Shown here piece by piece: positions 27,178 through 36,024 of a stretch of DNA of 64,000 nt. A program made the position numbers and the translations under genes. Source of the stretch: Agromyces fucosus (lineage in GTDB: Bacteria; Actinomycetota; Actinomycetes; Actinomycetales; Microbacteriaceae); assembly GCF_004134865.1 (NCBI RefSeq), contig NZ_SDPO01000004.1:109663-173662 (forward strand). Direction: 5' to 3'. The notes beneath the pieces are model-generated. The model was not told the origin of the DNA and made no database searches. It saw only the letters and a list, made by a program, of their open reading frames with translations. How positions within the stretch are numbered: position 1 is the stretch's first letter; each line of letters opens with the position of its first letter.

Positions 27178-27319
27178 ACTATAGGGCCCCCAATGGTTGC
27201 TCGTACAGACCTTTTCGAAAAGCACACGCATGAATCCACCGAGAACCATGCGGATATCGGCGAACCCATTCCATCCACCGTGTGGTGTAATGGTCGGCAT
27301 CACCAACCATTCACGACCA
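27178..27319. promoter_or_regulatory. Divergent control region of the permease and gamma-glutamylation operon
   Basis: Between the permease start (27111) and the synthetase start (27335). On the reverse strand TATAGT at 27183-27178 can be a -10 box. Close to the forward gene are TGGT/ACCA half-sites typical of FadR-like regulators: AATGGT (27289-27294) and ACCATT (27306-27311) are symmetrical about 27300, and CACC/GGTG pair at 27277-27280 and 27285-27288. The FadR-type gene at the operon end is the natural candidate to bind them (inference). Confidence 0.5.
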
Positions 27320-27334
27320 ACGGAGGCACAGCGG

Positions 27335-28702
27335 ATGACGGCACCCACCGGATACCTCACCCTCGATGCCCTGCACGGCGCGGTCACCGACGGCCACGTC
27401 GATACCGTGATCGTCGCGTTCACCGACATGCAGGGCCGCCTCGTCGGAAAGCGAGTGTCGGCGCGGCTGTTCCTCGAGGACGTCGCCGCCCACGGCGCCG
27501 AGTGCTGCAACTACCTGCTGGCGGTCGACGTCGACATGAACACCGTCGACGGCTACGCGATGTCGAGCTGGGAGCGCGGCTACGGCGACATGGCGATGAT
27601 CCCCGACTTCTCGACGCTGCGCATGGCGCCCTGGCTCGAGGCGACGGCGCTCGTCACGGCCGACCTGGAGTGGCTCGACGGCACTCCCGTGGAGGCCTCG
27701 CCCCGGCGCATCCTGCAGCGACAGCTCGAACGCCTCGCCGAGCGCGGTCTCACCGCCTTCGTCGGCACTGAACTCGAGTTCATCGTCTTCGACGACTCGT
27801 TCCGCACGGCCTGGCAGAAGGGCTACCGCGACCTCACCCCGGCGAGCGATTACAACATCGACTACGCACTGCTCGCGTCGACGCGCATGGAACCGCTGCT
27901 CCGGGACATCCGCAATTCGATGGACGGCGCGGGCATGTACTGCGAGGGCGTGAAGGGCGAGTGCAACCTCGGGCAGCAGGAGATCGCCTTCCGCTACACC
28001 GACGCGCTCGGCACGTGCGACAACCACTCCGTGTACAAGAACGGGGCGAAGGAGATCGCGGACCGGCACGGCAAGTCGCTCACCTTCATGGCGAAGTTCA
28101 ACGAGCGCGAGGGCAACAGCTGCCATATCCACATCTCGCTGCGCGGTGAGAACGGCGAGGCGGTCTTCAGCGATCCGGATGCCCCGCACGGCATGTCGAC
28201 TCTCTTCCGCCGGTTCCTCGCGGGCCAGGTGGCGGCGATGCGCGAGCTCACGCTCTTCTCGGCGCCGAACATCAACTCCTACAAGCGATACGTCGCCGGC
28301 AGCTTCGCACCGACCGCCATCGCGTGGGGACTCGACAACCGCACGTGCGCGCTGCGCGTCGTCGGGCGCGGGCTCGGCATGCGCGTCGAGAACCGGGTGC
28401 CGGGGGGCGACGTCAACCAGTACCTCGCCGTCGCGGCGCTCATCGCCGCAGGCCTCGCCGGCATCGACGGCGAACTCGAGCTCGACGAGCTGTTCGAAGG
28501 CAATGCGTACGAGAGCGACGTGGTGCGCGTGCCGGCCACGCTCAGGGAGTCGGCAGAGCTCTTCGCCGAGTCGGCGATCGCGCGGGAGGCCTTCGGCGAC
28601 GAGGTCGTCGACCACTACCTGAACAACGCGCGCATCGAGCTCGCCGCCTACGACGCGGCCGTCACGGACTGGGAGCGGGTGCGTGGTTTCGAACGACTCT
28701 GA
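27335..28702 (+). CDS. Glutamine synthetase-like gamma-glutamyl-amine ligase (GlnA3/GlnA4/PuuA type)
   Basis: 455 residues from the ATG at 27335, with GGAGG 8 nt upstream. GS fold: VGTELEFIVFDD, GECNLGQQEIAFRY, FMAKFNEREGNSCHIHISL (nucleotide/metal region) and RVENRVPGGDVNQYLA. The sequence is of the amine-glutamylating branch, not housekeeping GlnA. In Streptomyces such enzymes couple glutamate to ethanolamine or polyamines with ATP. Next to a PuuD-like hydrolase, aldehyde dehydrogenase and permease, it probably starts catabolism of an imported amine. Confidence 0.88.
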   Translation: MTAPTGYLTLDALHGAVTDGHVDTVIVAFTDMQGRLVGKRVSARLFLEDVAAHGAECCNYLLAVDVDMNTVDGYAMSSWERGYGDMAMIPDFSTLRMAPWLEATALVTADLEWLDGTPVEASPRRILQRQLERLAERGLTAFVGTELEFIVFDDSFRTAWQKGYRDLTPASDYNIDYALLASTRMEPLLRDIRNSMDGAGMYCEGVKGECNLGQQEIAFRYTDALGTCDNHSVYKNGAKEIADRHGKSLTFMAKFNEREGNSCHIHISLRGENGEAVFSDPDAPHGMSTLFRRFLAGQVAAMRELTLFSAPNINSYKRYVAGSFAPTAIAWGLDNRTCALRVVGRGLGMRVENRVPGGDVNQYLAVAALIAAGLAGIDGELELDELFEGNAYESDVVRVPATLRESAELFAESAIAREAFGDEVVDHYLNNARIELAAYDAAVTDWERVRGFERL

Positions 28703-29498
28703 GCCGACGCGCATCCCGACGCGCCCGCCAGTCGCTCCGGCACCGGTGATCGGCATCACCACCTACCTCGAGCAGGCGCAGACGGGCGTCTGGGACGTGC
28801 GGGCCTCCTTCCTGCCGAAGGTCTACATCGACGCCGTGACCGACGCCGGCGGCATCGCCGTGCTGCTGCCGCCGCAGCCCGCCGACGCCGATATCGCGAG
28901 AGCCGTGCTCGGCACGCTCGACGGGCTCATCGTCTCCGGCGGCGCCGACGTCGACCCGGCCCGTTACGGCCAAGCCAGGCACGACCGCACGGGCGCCCCG
29001 CGCACCGACCGCGACGAGTGGGAGGATCGACTGCTGACGACGGCGATCGAGCTCGAGCTGCCCTTCCTCGGCATCTGCCGCGGCGCGCAGATGCTGAACG
29101 TCGCGCTCGGCGGCACGCTCGTGCAGCACCTGCCCGACGTCGTCGGGAGCGACGCCTACCAGCCGGGTCCGGCGCAGTTCGGCGAGACCTCGGCGACGGT
29201 CGAGCCCGATTCGCGGCTGGCGGCCGTGCTCGGCGAGACCGCCGCTCCCCTGCCGATCCACGTGTACCACCACCAGGCGCTCGACGAGGTGGCCGAGGGA
29301 CTCCGGGTGACCGCACGCACCGACGACGGCGTCATCGAGGCGGTCGAGCTCGAGACGGTGCCGTTCGGCATCGGGGTGCAGTGGCATCCCGAGGAGAACG
29401 CCGCCGACCGCCGTCTCTTCGCCGGTCTCGTCGATGCCGCACGCGCGCACCGCGCCGAACGCTCCGCGACCGCCTCCACCGAAAGGAACACGCCGTGA
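28683..29498 (+). CDS. Gamma-glutamyl-gamma-aminobutyrate hydrolase-like class I amidotransferase (PuuD type)
   Basis: 271 residues, GTG start overlapping the synthetase gene by 20 bp. Peptidase C26 fold: GLIVSGGADVDP, nucleophile Cys132 in GICRGAQMLNVALGG, and His235-x-Glu237 in VQWHPEEN complete the triad. It removes the gamma-glutamyl group after the amine has been oxidised, returning glutamate. The first 20 residues are polar and Pro-rich and may be shorter in reality; the domain begins at PVIGITTYLE. Confidence 0.88.
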   Translation: MVSNDSEPTRIPTRPPVAPAPVIGITTYLEQAQTGVWDVRASFLPKVYIDAVTDAGGIAVLLPPQPADADIARAVLGTLDGLIVSGGADVDPARYGQARHDRTGAPRTDRDEWEDRLLTTAIELELPFLGICRGAQMLNVALGGTLVQHLPDVVGSDAYQPGPAQFGETSATVEPDSRLAAVLGETAAPLPIHVYHHQALDEVAEGLRVTARTDDGVIEAVELETVPFGIGVQWHPEENAADRRLFAGLVDAARAHRAERSATASTERNTP

Positions 29499-30865
29499 CC
29501 CACACGATCGTCAACCCGGCAGACGAGAGCGTCGTCACGACGGTCGCCGCCGCCTCGATCGACGACGCGGATGTCGCCATCGCCCGCGCCGCGGCGGCGC
29601 AACGCGACTGGGCGCGGCTCGCGCCCGTCGATCGGGCCCGGCTCCTCCGCCGCTTCGCCGACGCCGTCGACGGTGCGGTCGAGGAGCTCGCGGCCATCGA
29701 GATGCGCAACTCGGGGCATCCGATCACCCAGGCCCGGTGGGAGGCCGGACACGTGCGCGACGTGCTCGAGTACTACTCGGCCTCCCCCGAACGCCTCTTC
29801 GGCCGGCAGATCCCCGTGGCCGGCGGGCTCGACGTCACGTTCCAGGAACCGCTCGGCGTCGTCGGGGTGATCACGCCATGGAACTTCCCGATGACGATCG
29901 CCGCGTGGGGCTTCGCACCCGCGCTCGCGGCCGGCAACGCCGTCGTGCTGAAACCCGCCGAGTGGACCCCGCTCACGAGCATGCGCCTCGCCGAGCTCGG
30001 CCTCGAGGCCGGCCTGCCCGACGGCCTCTTCCAGGTGATCCCCGGCAAGGGATCGGTCGTCGGCCAGCGATTCGTGACGAACGAGACCGTGCGGAAGATC
30101 GTCTTCACCGGCTCGACCGAGATCGGCAAGCAGATCATGTCGGGCTGCGCCGACCAGGTGAAGCGCGTCACGCTCGAACTCGGCGGCAAGAGCGCGAACA
30201 TCGTCTTCGCCGATTCCGATCTCGAGCGCGCCGCCGCGACCGCGCCCTACGGGGTCTTCGAGAACGCCGGCCAGGACTGCTGCGCACGCAGTCGCATCCT
30301 CGTCGAGCGCAGCGTCTACGAGCGCTTCATGGAACTGCTCGAGCCCGCCGTGGCCGGGGTGCGCGTCGGCGATCCCGCCGACGAGTCGACCGAGATGGGC
30401 CCGCTCGTCGCGGCCGCCCACCTCGACCGCGTGCGCTCCTTCGTTCCGGATGACTCGGAGCTCGCGTTCCGCGCAGCAGCGCCGACGGGCCCGGGGTTCT
30501 GGTTCCCGCCCACGGTGCTCACCCCGGCCCGCGACTCGCGCACCGCGCGCGAGGAGATCTTCGGCCCCGTCGTCTCGGTCTTCCCCTTCGACGACGAAGA
30601 CGACGCCGTGCGCTTCGCGAACGCGAGCGAGTACGGCCTCTCGGGCTCGATCTGGACCCGCGACCTGAGCCGCGGCATCCGGGTCGCCCGCGCGATCGAC
30701 TCGGGCAACCTCTCGGTGAACTCGCACTCGTCGGTGCGCTACTCGACGCCGTTCGGCGGGTTCAAGCAGTCGGGTCTCGGCCGCGAGCTCGGCCCCGACG
30801 CGCCGCTCGCGTTCACCGAGACCAAGAACGTCTTCCTCGCCGTCGATTCCCCGTCAGTCGAGTAG
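29495..30865 (+). CDS. NAD(P)-dependent aldehyde dehydrogenase
   Basis: 456 residues from the GTG at 29495 (GTGA overlap, GAAAGGA upstream). Catalytic set: Asn130 (TPWNFP), Glu228 (LELGGKSANI) and Cys262 (GQDCCARSR); NAD site GSTEIGKQIM. In the pathway it would oxidise the gamma-glutamyl aldehyde formed from the glutamylated amine to the acid, before hydrolysis by the PuuD-like enzyme. Exact substrate is inferred from the operon. Confidence 0.92.
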   Translation: MTHTIVNPADESVVTTVAAASIDDADVAIARAAAAQRDWARLAPVDRARLLRRFADAVDGAVEELAAIEMRNSGHPITQARWEAGHVRDVLEYYSASPERLFGRQIPVAGGLDVTFQEPLGVVGVITPWNFPMTIAAWGFAPALAAGNAVVLKPAEWTPLTSMRLAELGLEAGLPDGLFQVIPGKGSVVGQRFVTNETVRKIVFTGSTEIGKQIMSGCADQVKRVTLELGGKSANIVFADSDLERAAATAPYGVFENAGQDCCARSRILVERSVYERFMELLEPAVAGVRVGDPADESTEMGPLVAAAHLDRVRSFVPDDSELAFRAAAPTGPGFWFPPTVLTPARDSRTAREEIFGPVVSVFPFDDEDDAVRFANASEYGLSGSIWTRDLSRGIRVARAIDSGNLSVNSHSSVRYSTPFGGFKQSGLGRELGPDAPLAFTETKNVFLAVDSPSVE

Positions 30866-30904
30866 CGAAGCGTATCGAGACCCGAACCCTACGACAGGAG
30901 CACC

Positions 30905-31696
30905 ATGACCGACCTTCCCCGCATCGACCTGACCCAGCGCCTCGCCGGCCGCGTGGCCGTGATCACCGGCGGCGCCTCGGGCATCGGCCTCGCGACCGCC
31001 AAGCGCCTCGCCGCCGAGGGCGCCAGCGTCGTCATCGGCGACATGGACGCCACGACGGGGCCGGCCGCCGCCGAACTCGTCGGCGGACTCTTCGTACAGG
31101 TCGACGTCACCGACGAGGCGCAGGTCGATCACCTCTTCGACGAGGCGGCCCGCGTGTACGGCTCGGTCGACATCGCGTTCAACAACGCCGGCATCTCCCC
31201 TCCCGACGACGACTCGATCGAGACGACCGAGCTGCCCGCGTGGCAGAAGGTGCAGGACGTCAACCTCAAGTCGGTCTACCTGTGCTCGCGCGCGGCACTC
31301 CGGCACATGGTCGCGCAGGGGCGCGGCTCGATCATCAACACGGCCTCGTTCGTGGCGGTGCTGGGTTCGGCGACTTCCCAGATCTCGTACACCGCCTCGA
31401 AGGGCGGGGTGCTCGCGATGAGCCGGGAGCTCGGCGTGCAGTTCGCCCGTCAGGGCATCCGCGTGAACGCCCTCTGCCCTGGCCCGGTGAACACGCCGCT
31501 CCTGCAGGAGCTCTTCGCGAAGGACCAGGAGCGCGCGCAGCGCCGCCTCGTGCACATCCCCGTGGGCCGGTTCGCCGAGCCCGAGGAGCTCGCGGCGGCG
31601 GTCGCGTTCCTCGCGAGCGACGACGCCTCGTTCATCACCGGCTCGACGTTCCTCGTCGACGGCGGCATCAGCTCGGCGTACGTGACTCCGCTCTAG
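30905..31696 (+). CDS. Short-chain dehydrogenase/reductase
   Basis: 263 residues. TGGASGIG (21-28), NNAG (93-96), catalytic Ser148, Tyr162 and Lys166, and the C-terminal GSTFLVDGGISSAYVTPL. Follows the aldehyde dehydrogenase by 39 bp with a GACAGGAG ribosome site, so it belongs to the same operon. It could oxidise the alcohol of gamma-glutamylethanolamide to the aldehyde, the step between the ligase and the aldehyde dehydrogenase; this is an inference from the order of genes. Confidence 0.87.
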   Translation: MTDLPRIDLTQRLAGRVAVITGGASGIGLATAKRLAAEGASVVIGDMDATTGPAAAELVGGLFVQVDVTDEAQVDHLFDEAARVYGSVDIAFNNAGISPPDDDSIETTELPAWQKVQDVNLKSVYLCSRAALRHMVAQGRGSIINTASFVAVLGSATSQISYTASKGGVLAMSRELGVQFARQGIRVNALCPGPVNTPLLQELFAKDQERAQRRLVHIPVGRFAEPEELAAAVAFLASDDASFITGSTFLVDGGISSAYVTPL

Positions 31697-31705
31697 GCTC
31701 GAAGC

Positions 31706-32512
31706 ATGTCGGATGCTGAACGGTACGAGCAGGCGGAGCCCGCGGAGGGTGACAGCGCCGGGGCGTTCGGCGCGGAGGCGCCGAACGCCGAGGTGCTGAG
31801 CGCCGGGCTGCTGCTCACGCCCGCGCGCCCGGCCAACGCCTTCGAGGAGACCGTGCAGCGACTGCTGCAATCCATCCGCCTGGGGCTCATCGGCCCGGGC
31901 GAACGACTTCCCGCCGAACGCGAGCTCGCGACGATGCTCGAGGTCAGCCGCGACACGCTGCGGGAGGCGATCGCCTCGCTCGCCGAGGCCGGCTGGGTGG
32001 TGGCCCGGCGCGGGCGCTACGGCGGCACCTTCGTCTCCGACGAGCTGCCCGTCGCGCTCCCCGCATCGCGGGGCACGGCGGACGACCCCTTCGTGACCTC
32101 CGGACAGCTCGAGGACACGCTGGCGCTGCGTTCGGTGATCGAGGTCGGCGCCGCGAGGCGGGCGGCGGAGAGCGAGCTGTCGGGCAACGACCGTGAGCGG
32201 CTCTGGCAGGCCTACGAGGAATGCAGCGCGTCCACCGGCGACCAGTACCGCATGGCGGATTCGCGCCTGCACCTGCTGATCGCCGAGGTGCTCGGAGCGC
32301 CGAGCGTGATCCCGCTCGTCGCCGACGTGCGCATGCGCGTCAACGAACTGCTCGACGGGATCCCGCTGCTCGCGCCGAACATCGCGCACTCCAACGAACA
32401 GCACCGTGCGATCGTCGGCGCGATCCTTCGCGGCAGCCCCGACGAGGCGGCAAGCGCCATGGCCGAGCACCTCGAGGGCACCGAGGCACTCCTGCGCGGC
32501 TTCTACGCCTGA
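31706..32512 (+). CDS. GntR-family regulator, FadR/FCD subfamily
   Basis: 268 residues. A 40-residue acidic, Ala-rich N-terminus is followed by a winged helix (GERLPAERELATMLEVSRDTL, RRGRYGGTFVS) and an FCD domain (LRSVIEVGAARRA, ADSRLHLLIAEVLG, SNEQHRAIVGAI). Likely local regulator of the gamma-glutamylation genes. TAGGCT (31694-31699) overlaps the stop codon of the preceding gene and lies 6 nt before the ATG, so it probably has its own leaderless promoter. An in-frame GTG at 31793, after a strong hairpin, is an alternative start that would remove the acidic extension. Confidence 0.86.
   Translation: MSDAERYEQAEPAEGDSAGAFGAEAPNAEVLSAGLLLTPARPANAFEETVQRLLQSIRLGLIGPGERLPAERELATMLEVSRDTLREAIASLAEAGWVVARRGRYGGTFVSDELPVALPASRGTADDPFVTSGQLEDTLALRSVIEVGAARRAAESELSGNDRERLWQAYEECSASTGDQYRMADSRLHLLIAEVLGAPSVIPLVADVRMRVNELLDGIPLLAPNIAHSNEQHRAIVGAILRGSPDEAASAMAEHLEGTEALLRGFYA
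31762..31789 (+). terminator. Perfect 12-bp hairpin inside the 5' end of the regulator gene (possible operon terminator)
   Basis: Arms 31762-31773 and 31778-31789 pair perfectly around the loop GGAG. The hairpin starts 66 bp after the stop of the short-chain dehydrogenase. If the regulator really starts at the GTG at 31793, this is an ordinary intergenic terminator; if it starts at 31706, it is a coding hairpin or attenuator. Confidence 0.4.
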
Positions 32513-32527
32513 GCGGCTCAGGCCGAG

Positions 32528-32545
32528 CGGATGCCGCGGCATCCG
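32528..32545. repeat. 18-bp perfect palindrome made of two facing CGGATGCC / GGCATCCG octamers
   Basis: Intergenic palindrome just after the regulator gene, composed of CGGATGCC at 32528-32535 and GGCATCCG at 32538-32545. The same octamer recurs throughout the window (see findings). Confidence 0.6.
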
Positions 32546-32559
32546 CCCGCCCGGATTGC

Positions 32560-32597
32560 GGAAACGGGCCGCCTCCCGGAGGAGGCGACCCGTTCCC
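32560..32597. terminator. Bidirectional terminator between convergent genes
   Basis: 17-bp arms (32560-32576 and 32581-32597, 15 of 17 pairs) around the 4-nt loop CGGA. It lies between the stop of the FadR-type gene and the stop of the DUF4190 gene, so it can serve both. Confidence 0.8.
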
Positions 32598-32624
32598 GAG
32601 CCCGGGGCGGGCTCACGCGCGAAC

Positions 32625-32942
32625 TCAGAGGAACGCGAACGGCAGCATCGCGAGTCCGAAGACGATCGCGAGGAGCCCGAAGAGCACGGTGCCCGCGAGC
32701 ATGACGCCGTTCAGCACGATGCCCCAGATGGCCATGGTGCGCGACGCGGGTTCGCGCTTCAGTGCCAGGATTCCGAGCACGAGCCCGGCCACCGGCACGA
32801 AGAAGGTGGAGCTCGCCACGATGGAGACGATGCCGAGCACGAGGCTCGCGATGCTGAACCCGGTCGTCTCCGCGGCCGGCGCGGCGTACGGGTTCGGCTC
32901 CGCGAACGGCGCCTGGGTTGCGGTGTCGGTGACGGTGGTCAT
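32625..32942 (-). CDS. DUF4190 domain membrane protein
   Basis: 105 residues. A polar N-terminus rich in Pro/Ala (NPYAAPAAETTG) precedes two long hydrophobic segments with the DUF4190 pattern ASLVLGIVSIVASSTFFVPV and GLVLGILALKRE. These small proteins are common in actinobacteria; function unknown. AGGAGA before the ATG supports the start. Monocistronic. Confidence 0.8.
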   Translation of the reverse strand: MTTVTDTATQAPFAEPNPYAAPAAETTGFSIASLVLGIVSIVASSTFFVPVAGLVLGILALKREPASRTMAIWGIVLNGVMLAGTVLFGLLAIVFGLAMLPFAFL

Positions 32943-33081
32943 GTTGTGCTCTCCTGTTCGTGGGTGCCCGTTTGTGGGCGTGCTTCCACGCTACGGACCC
33001 GCGGAATCACGCGGTATGGGGCTATCCCCCCGATACGATCGGATGGATCCCCACCCTTCGACTCCCATGAAACGGAGCAGC

Positions 33082-34368
33082 ATGACTCTGCCCTGGACCG
33101 TCCACGGCGACGGCAAGAACGTCGCCCCCGGCGAGGTCGTCGCCCCCGGTGAGCGCCTGAGCTGGCCCCGCACGATCGGCCTCGGCGCCCAGCACGTCGT
33201 CGCCATGTTCGGCGCGACCTTCCTCGTGCCGATCCTCACGGGCTTCCCGCCCGCGACGACGCTCTTCTTCTCCGGCATCGGCACGATCCTCTTCCTCGTG
33301 ATCACGAAGAACCGGGTGCCGAGCTACCTGGGCTCCTCGTTCGCGTTCATCGCACCGATCAGCGTCGCCATGGGTGCGAAGGGCATCGGGGACCCCATGG
33401 GTGCGGCACTCTTCGGCATCGTCGTCGTCGGCGTGCTGCTCGCACTCGTCGGCCTCCTCGTGCAGTGGGTCGGCACGCGCTGGATCGACGTGCTCATGCC
33501 TCCCGTCGTCGCGGGTGCGATCGTCGCGCTCATCGGCTTCAACCTCGCGCCGGCGGCGAAGAACAACTTCATGCTCGCCCCGCTGACCGCCCTCATCACC
33601 CTCGCAGCGGTCATCATCGCGAGCGTCGCCTTCCGCGGCATCCTCGGTCGCATGTCGATCCTCGTCGGCGTCGTGATCGGTTACGTCGCCGCGGCGATCC
33701 AGGGCGAGATCGACTTCGCGCGCATCGAGGACGCCGCGTGGATCGGCCTGCCGACCTTCCACCTCCCGGCGAACCCGTTCGCCGACGCCGCCGTGTGGGG
33801 CTTCCTCCCGGCGTTCCTGCCCGTCGTGCTCGTGCTCATCGCCGAGAACGTGGGCCACATCAAGGGCGTCGCGCAGATGACCGATCCGTCGGTCAACCGA
33901 TCGACGGGTCGCGCGCTCTTCGCCGACGGCCTCGCCACGACGATCGCCGGCTTCTTCGGCGGCTCGGGCACCACGACCTACGGCGAGAACATCGGCGTCA
34001 TGGCCGCGACGCGCATCTACTCGACCGCCGCGTACTGGGTCGCCGGCATCGTCGCGGTGCTGCTCGGTCTCTCCCCCAAGTTCGGCGAGGTCATCAACAC
34101 GATCCCCGCCGGGGTGCTCGGCGGAGTCACGACGGCCCTCTACGGCCTCATCGGCATCATCGGCGTGAAGATCTGGCTCGACAACAAGGTCGACTTCTCG
34201 AAGCCGGTGAACCAGTTCACGGCTGCCACGGCGCTCATCATCGGCATTGCGGACTTCACCTTCGCGGTCGGCGGCGTCTCGTTCAACGGCATCGCGCTCG
34301 GCACGATCGCCGCCATCGTGATCTACCACCTCATGAACGGCATCGCCAAGGCGCGCGGCACGGACTGA
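33082..34368 (+). CDS. Uracil/xanthine permease (UraA-type NCS2 transporter)
   Basis: 428 residues, about 14 membrane segments. NCS2 motifs: GAQHVVAMFGATFLVPIL, SYLGSSFAFIAPI, ENVGHIKGVAQM (with the conserved substrate-site Glu) and GGSGTTTYGENIGVMAATRI, which is typical of uracil permeases. It imports a nucleobase with protons. I chose the ATG at 33082 because GGAG is at 33074-33077; TACGAT (33034-33039) is a good -10 box giving a leader of about 35 nt. In-frame ATGs exist at 33043 and 33067. Confidence 0.88.
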   Translation: MTLPWTVHGDGKNVAPGEVVAPGERLSWPRTIGLGAQHVVAMFGATFLVPILTGFPPATTLFFSGIGTILFLVITKNRVPSYLGSSFAFIAPISVAMGAKGIGDPMGAALFGIVVVGVLLALVGLLVQWVGTRWIDVLMPPVVAGAIVALIGFNLAPAAKNNFMLAPLTALITLAAVIIASVAFRGILGRMSILVGVVIGYVAAAIQGEIDFARIEDAAWIGLPTFHLPANPFADAAVWGFLPAFLPVVLVLIAENVGHIKGVAQMTDPSVNRSTGRALFADGLATTIAGFFGGSGTTTYGENIGVMAATRIYSTAAYWVAGIVAVLLGLSPKFGEVINTIPAGVLGGVTTALYGLIGIIGVKIWLDNKVDFSKPVNQFTAATALIIGIADFTFAVGGVSFNGIALGTIAAIVIYHLMNGIAKARGTD

Positions 34369-34402
34369 GCCGCCGGCTCGCACCGAGTCGAGCCACGAAC
34401 GA

Positions 34403-34438
34403 CGGATGCCCCGGGGCCGATCGGCCCCGGGGCATCCG
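34403..34438. terminator. 36-bp perfect palindrome, bidirectional terminator
   Basis: Fully self-complementary from 34403 to 34438 with the central GATC as loop, giving a 16-bp stem. It sits between the convergent uracil and purine permease genes. Both ends are the recurring octamer CGGATGCC / GGCATCCG. Confidence 0.88.
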
Positions 34439-34453
34439 CGTCTCAGCCGACGG

Positions 34454-35965
34454 TCAGGAGAAGAGCGCCTCGACCGGTCCGCGTGCGAAGTAGACGAGGA
34501 AGCCGGCCGCGACGACCCAGAGCAGCGGGCTGATCTCTCGGGCCTTGCCCGACAGCGAGCGCACGACGACCCAGGCGATGAAGCCCGCGCCGATACCGTT
34601 CGCGATCGAGTACGTGAGGGGCATCACGGTGACGGCGAGGAAGACCGGCAGCAGCACCGAGAACTCCGAGAAGTCGATGTACCTGATCTGCGCCATCATG
34701 AGCGCACCCACGATGACAAGGGCCGCTGAGGCGACCTCCGTCGGCACGATCGAGACGAGCGGCGTGAAGAACATCGCGGCGAGGAACAGCAGGCCGGTCA
34801 CGATGTTCGCGAGGCCGGTGCGCGCGCCCTCGCCGATGCCGGCGCCCGACTCGATGAAGACCGTGTTCGAGGACGCCGAGGCGTACCCGCCCGCGACGGC
34901 GCCGACGCCCTCGACGATCAGTGCGGACTTCAGACGCGGGAAGTCGCCCTTCGCGTCGGCGAGCTGCGCCTCCTTCGAGAGCCCCGTCATCGTGCCCATG
35001 GCGTCGAAGAAGTTCGTGAACACGAGCGTGAAGACGAGCATGACGGCCGCGAGCACGCCGATGCGCTCGAAGCTGCCGAACGAGACCTGTCCGACGAGCG
35101 AGAGGTCGGGCAGGCTCACGATCGAGCCGGTGAGCTCGGGCACCGAGAGGCTCCAGCCGCCGGCGTTGAACGCGTCGCCCGCGAACATGGGGCCGATGTT
35201 CCAGATCGCCTCGACGACGACCGCGAGCACGGTGCCGGAGACGAGGCCGATGAGGATACCGCCCTTGACCTTGCGCGCGACGAGGATGCCGGTGAGCAGC
35301 AGGGTGAAGATGAAGACGAGTGCGGGGACCGTCGCGACGGACCCGCCGATGCCGAGGCCGACGGGCGGCGACGCGGCGCCGGTCGACGTGACGAACCCGG
35401 CGTTCACGAAGCCGATGAACGCGATGAAGAGGCCGATGCCGACCGTGATCGCGAGCTTCAGCTGGATCGGGACGGCGTCGAAGATCAGGCGACGCAGGCC
35501 GGTGGCCGCGAGCAGCACGATGATGAGGCCGTTGATGACCACGAGGCCCATCGCCTCGGGCCAGGTCACCTGGCCGACCACGGAGACCGCGAGGAACGAG
35601 TTGATGCCGAGCCCCGCCGCGAAGCCGAAGGGCAGTCGGGCGACGAGGCCGAACAGGATCGTCATGACGCCGGCGGTCAGGCCGGTGACGGCCGAGACCT
35701 GGGCGAACCCGAGCTGGTTCCCGTCGACGTCGACGCCGGCCGACAGGATGATCGGGTTGAGGATCACGATGTAGGCCATCGTGACGAAGGTCACGATGCC
35801 GCCGCGCACCTCGGTGCCGACGGTGGAGCCGCGCCCCGTGATCTCGAAGAACCGATCGATCGGGTGCAACGGCTTCCCGCTCGCCTGCGGCGTTTCGGCG
35901 ACGGACTCGGGGTTCGCCCCGCCGGTCGTCTCGGGGGTCGTTTCAGGGCTCGTTTCAGTGGTCAT
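34454..35965 (-). CDS. NCS2-family purine permease (AzgA-like: adenine/guanine/hypoxanthine)
   Basis: 503 residues from the ATG at 35965. A Thr/Glu/Pro-rich cytoplasmic start of about 30 residues is followed by about 12-13 membrane segments. AzgA-type motifs: GGIVTFVTMAYIVILNP, GLGINSFLAVSVVG, FTNFFDAMGTMTGL and SSNTVFIESGAGIGEGARTG. Imports purine bases by proton symport. Convergent with the uracil permease gene: two nucleobase salvage transporters share one terminator. The frame extends upstream to 36112 without protein-like sequence. Confidence 0.9.
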   Translation of the reverse strand: MTTETSPETTPETTGGANPESVAETPQASGKPLHPIDRFFEITGRGSTVGTEVRGGIVTFVTMAYIVILNPIILSAGVDVDGNQLGFAQVSAVTGLTAGVMTILFGLVARLPFGFAAGLGINSFLAVSVVGQVTWPEAMGLVVINGLIIVLLAATGLRRLIFDAVPIQLKLAITVGIGLFIAFIGFVNAGFVTSTGAASPPVGLGIGGSVATVPALVFIFTLLLTGILVARKVKGGILIGLVSGTVLAVVVEAIWNIGPMFAGDAFNAGGWSLSVPELTGSIVSLPDLSLVGQVSFGSFERIGVLAAVMLVFTLVFTNFFDAMGTMTGLSKEAQLADAKGDFPRLKSALIVEGVGAVAGGYASASSNTVFIESGAGIGEGARTGLANIVTGLLFLAAMFFTPLVSIVPTEVASAALVIVGALMMAQIRYIDFSEFSVLLPVFLAVTVMPLTYSIANGIGAGFIAWVVVRSLSGKAREISPLLWVVAAGFLVYFARGPVEALFS

Positions 35966-36024
35966 CCGGGAACCTTCGATGAGGGACGCGCCGGGATGCG
36001 GCACGACGGGTGGACTGGAGCTGC

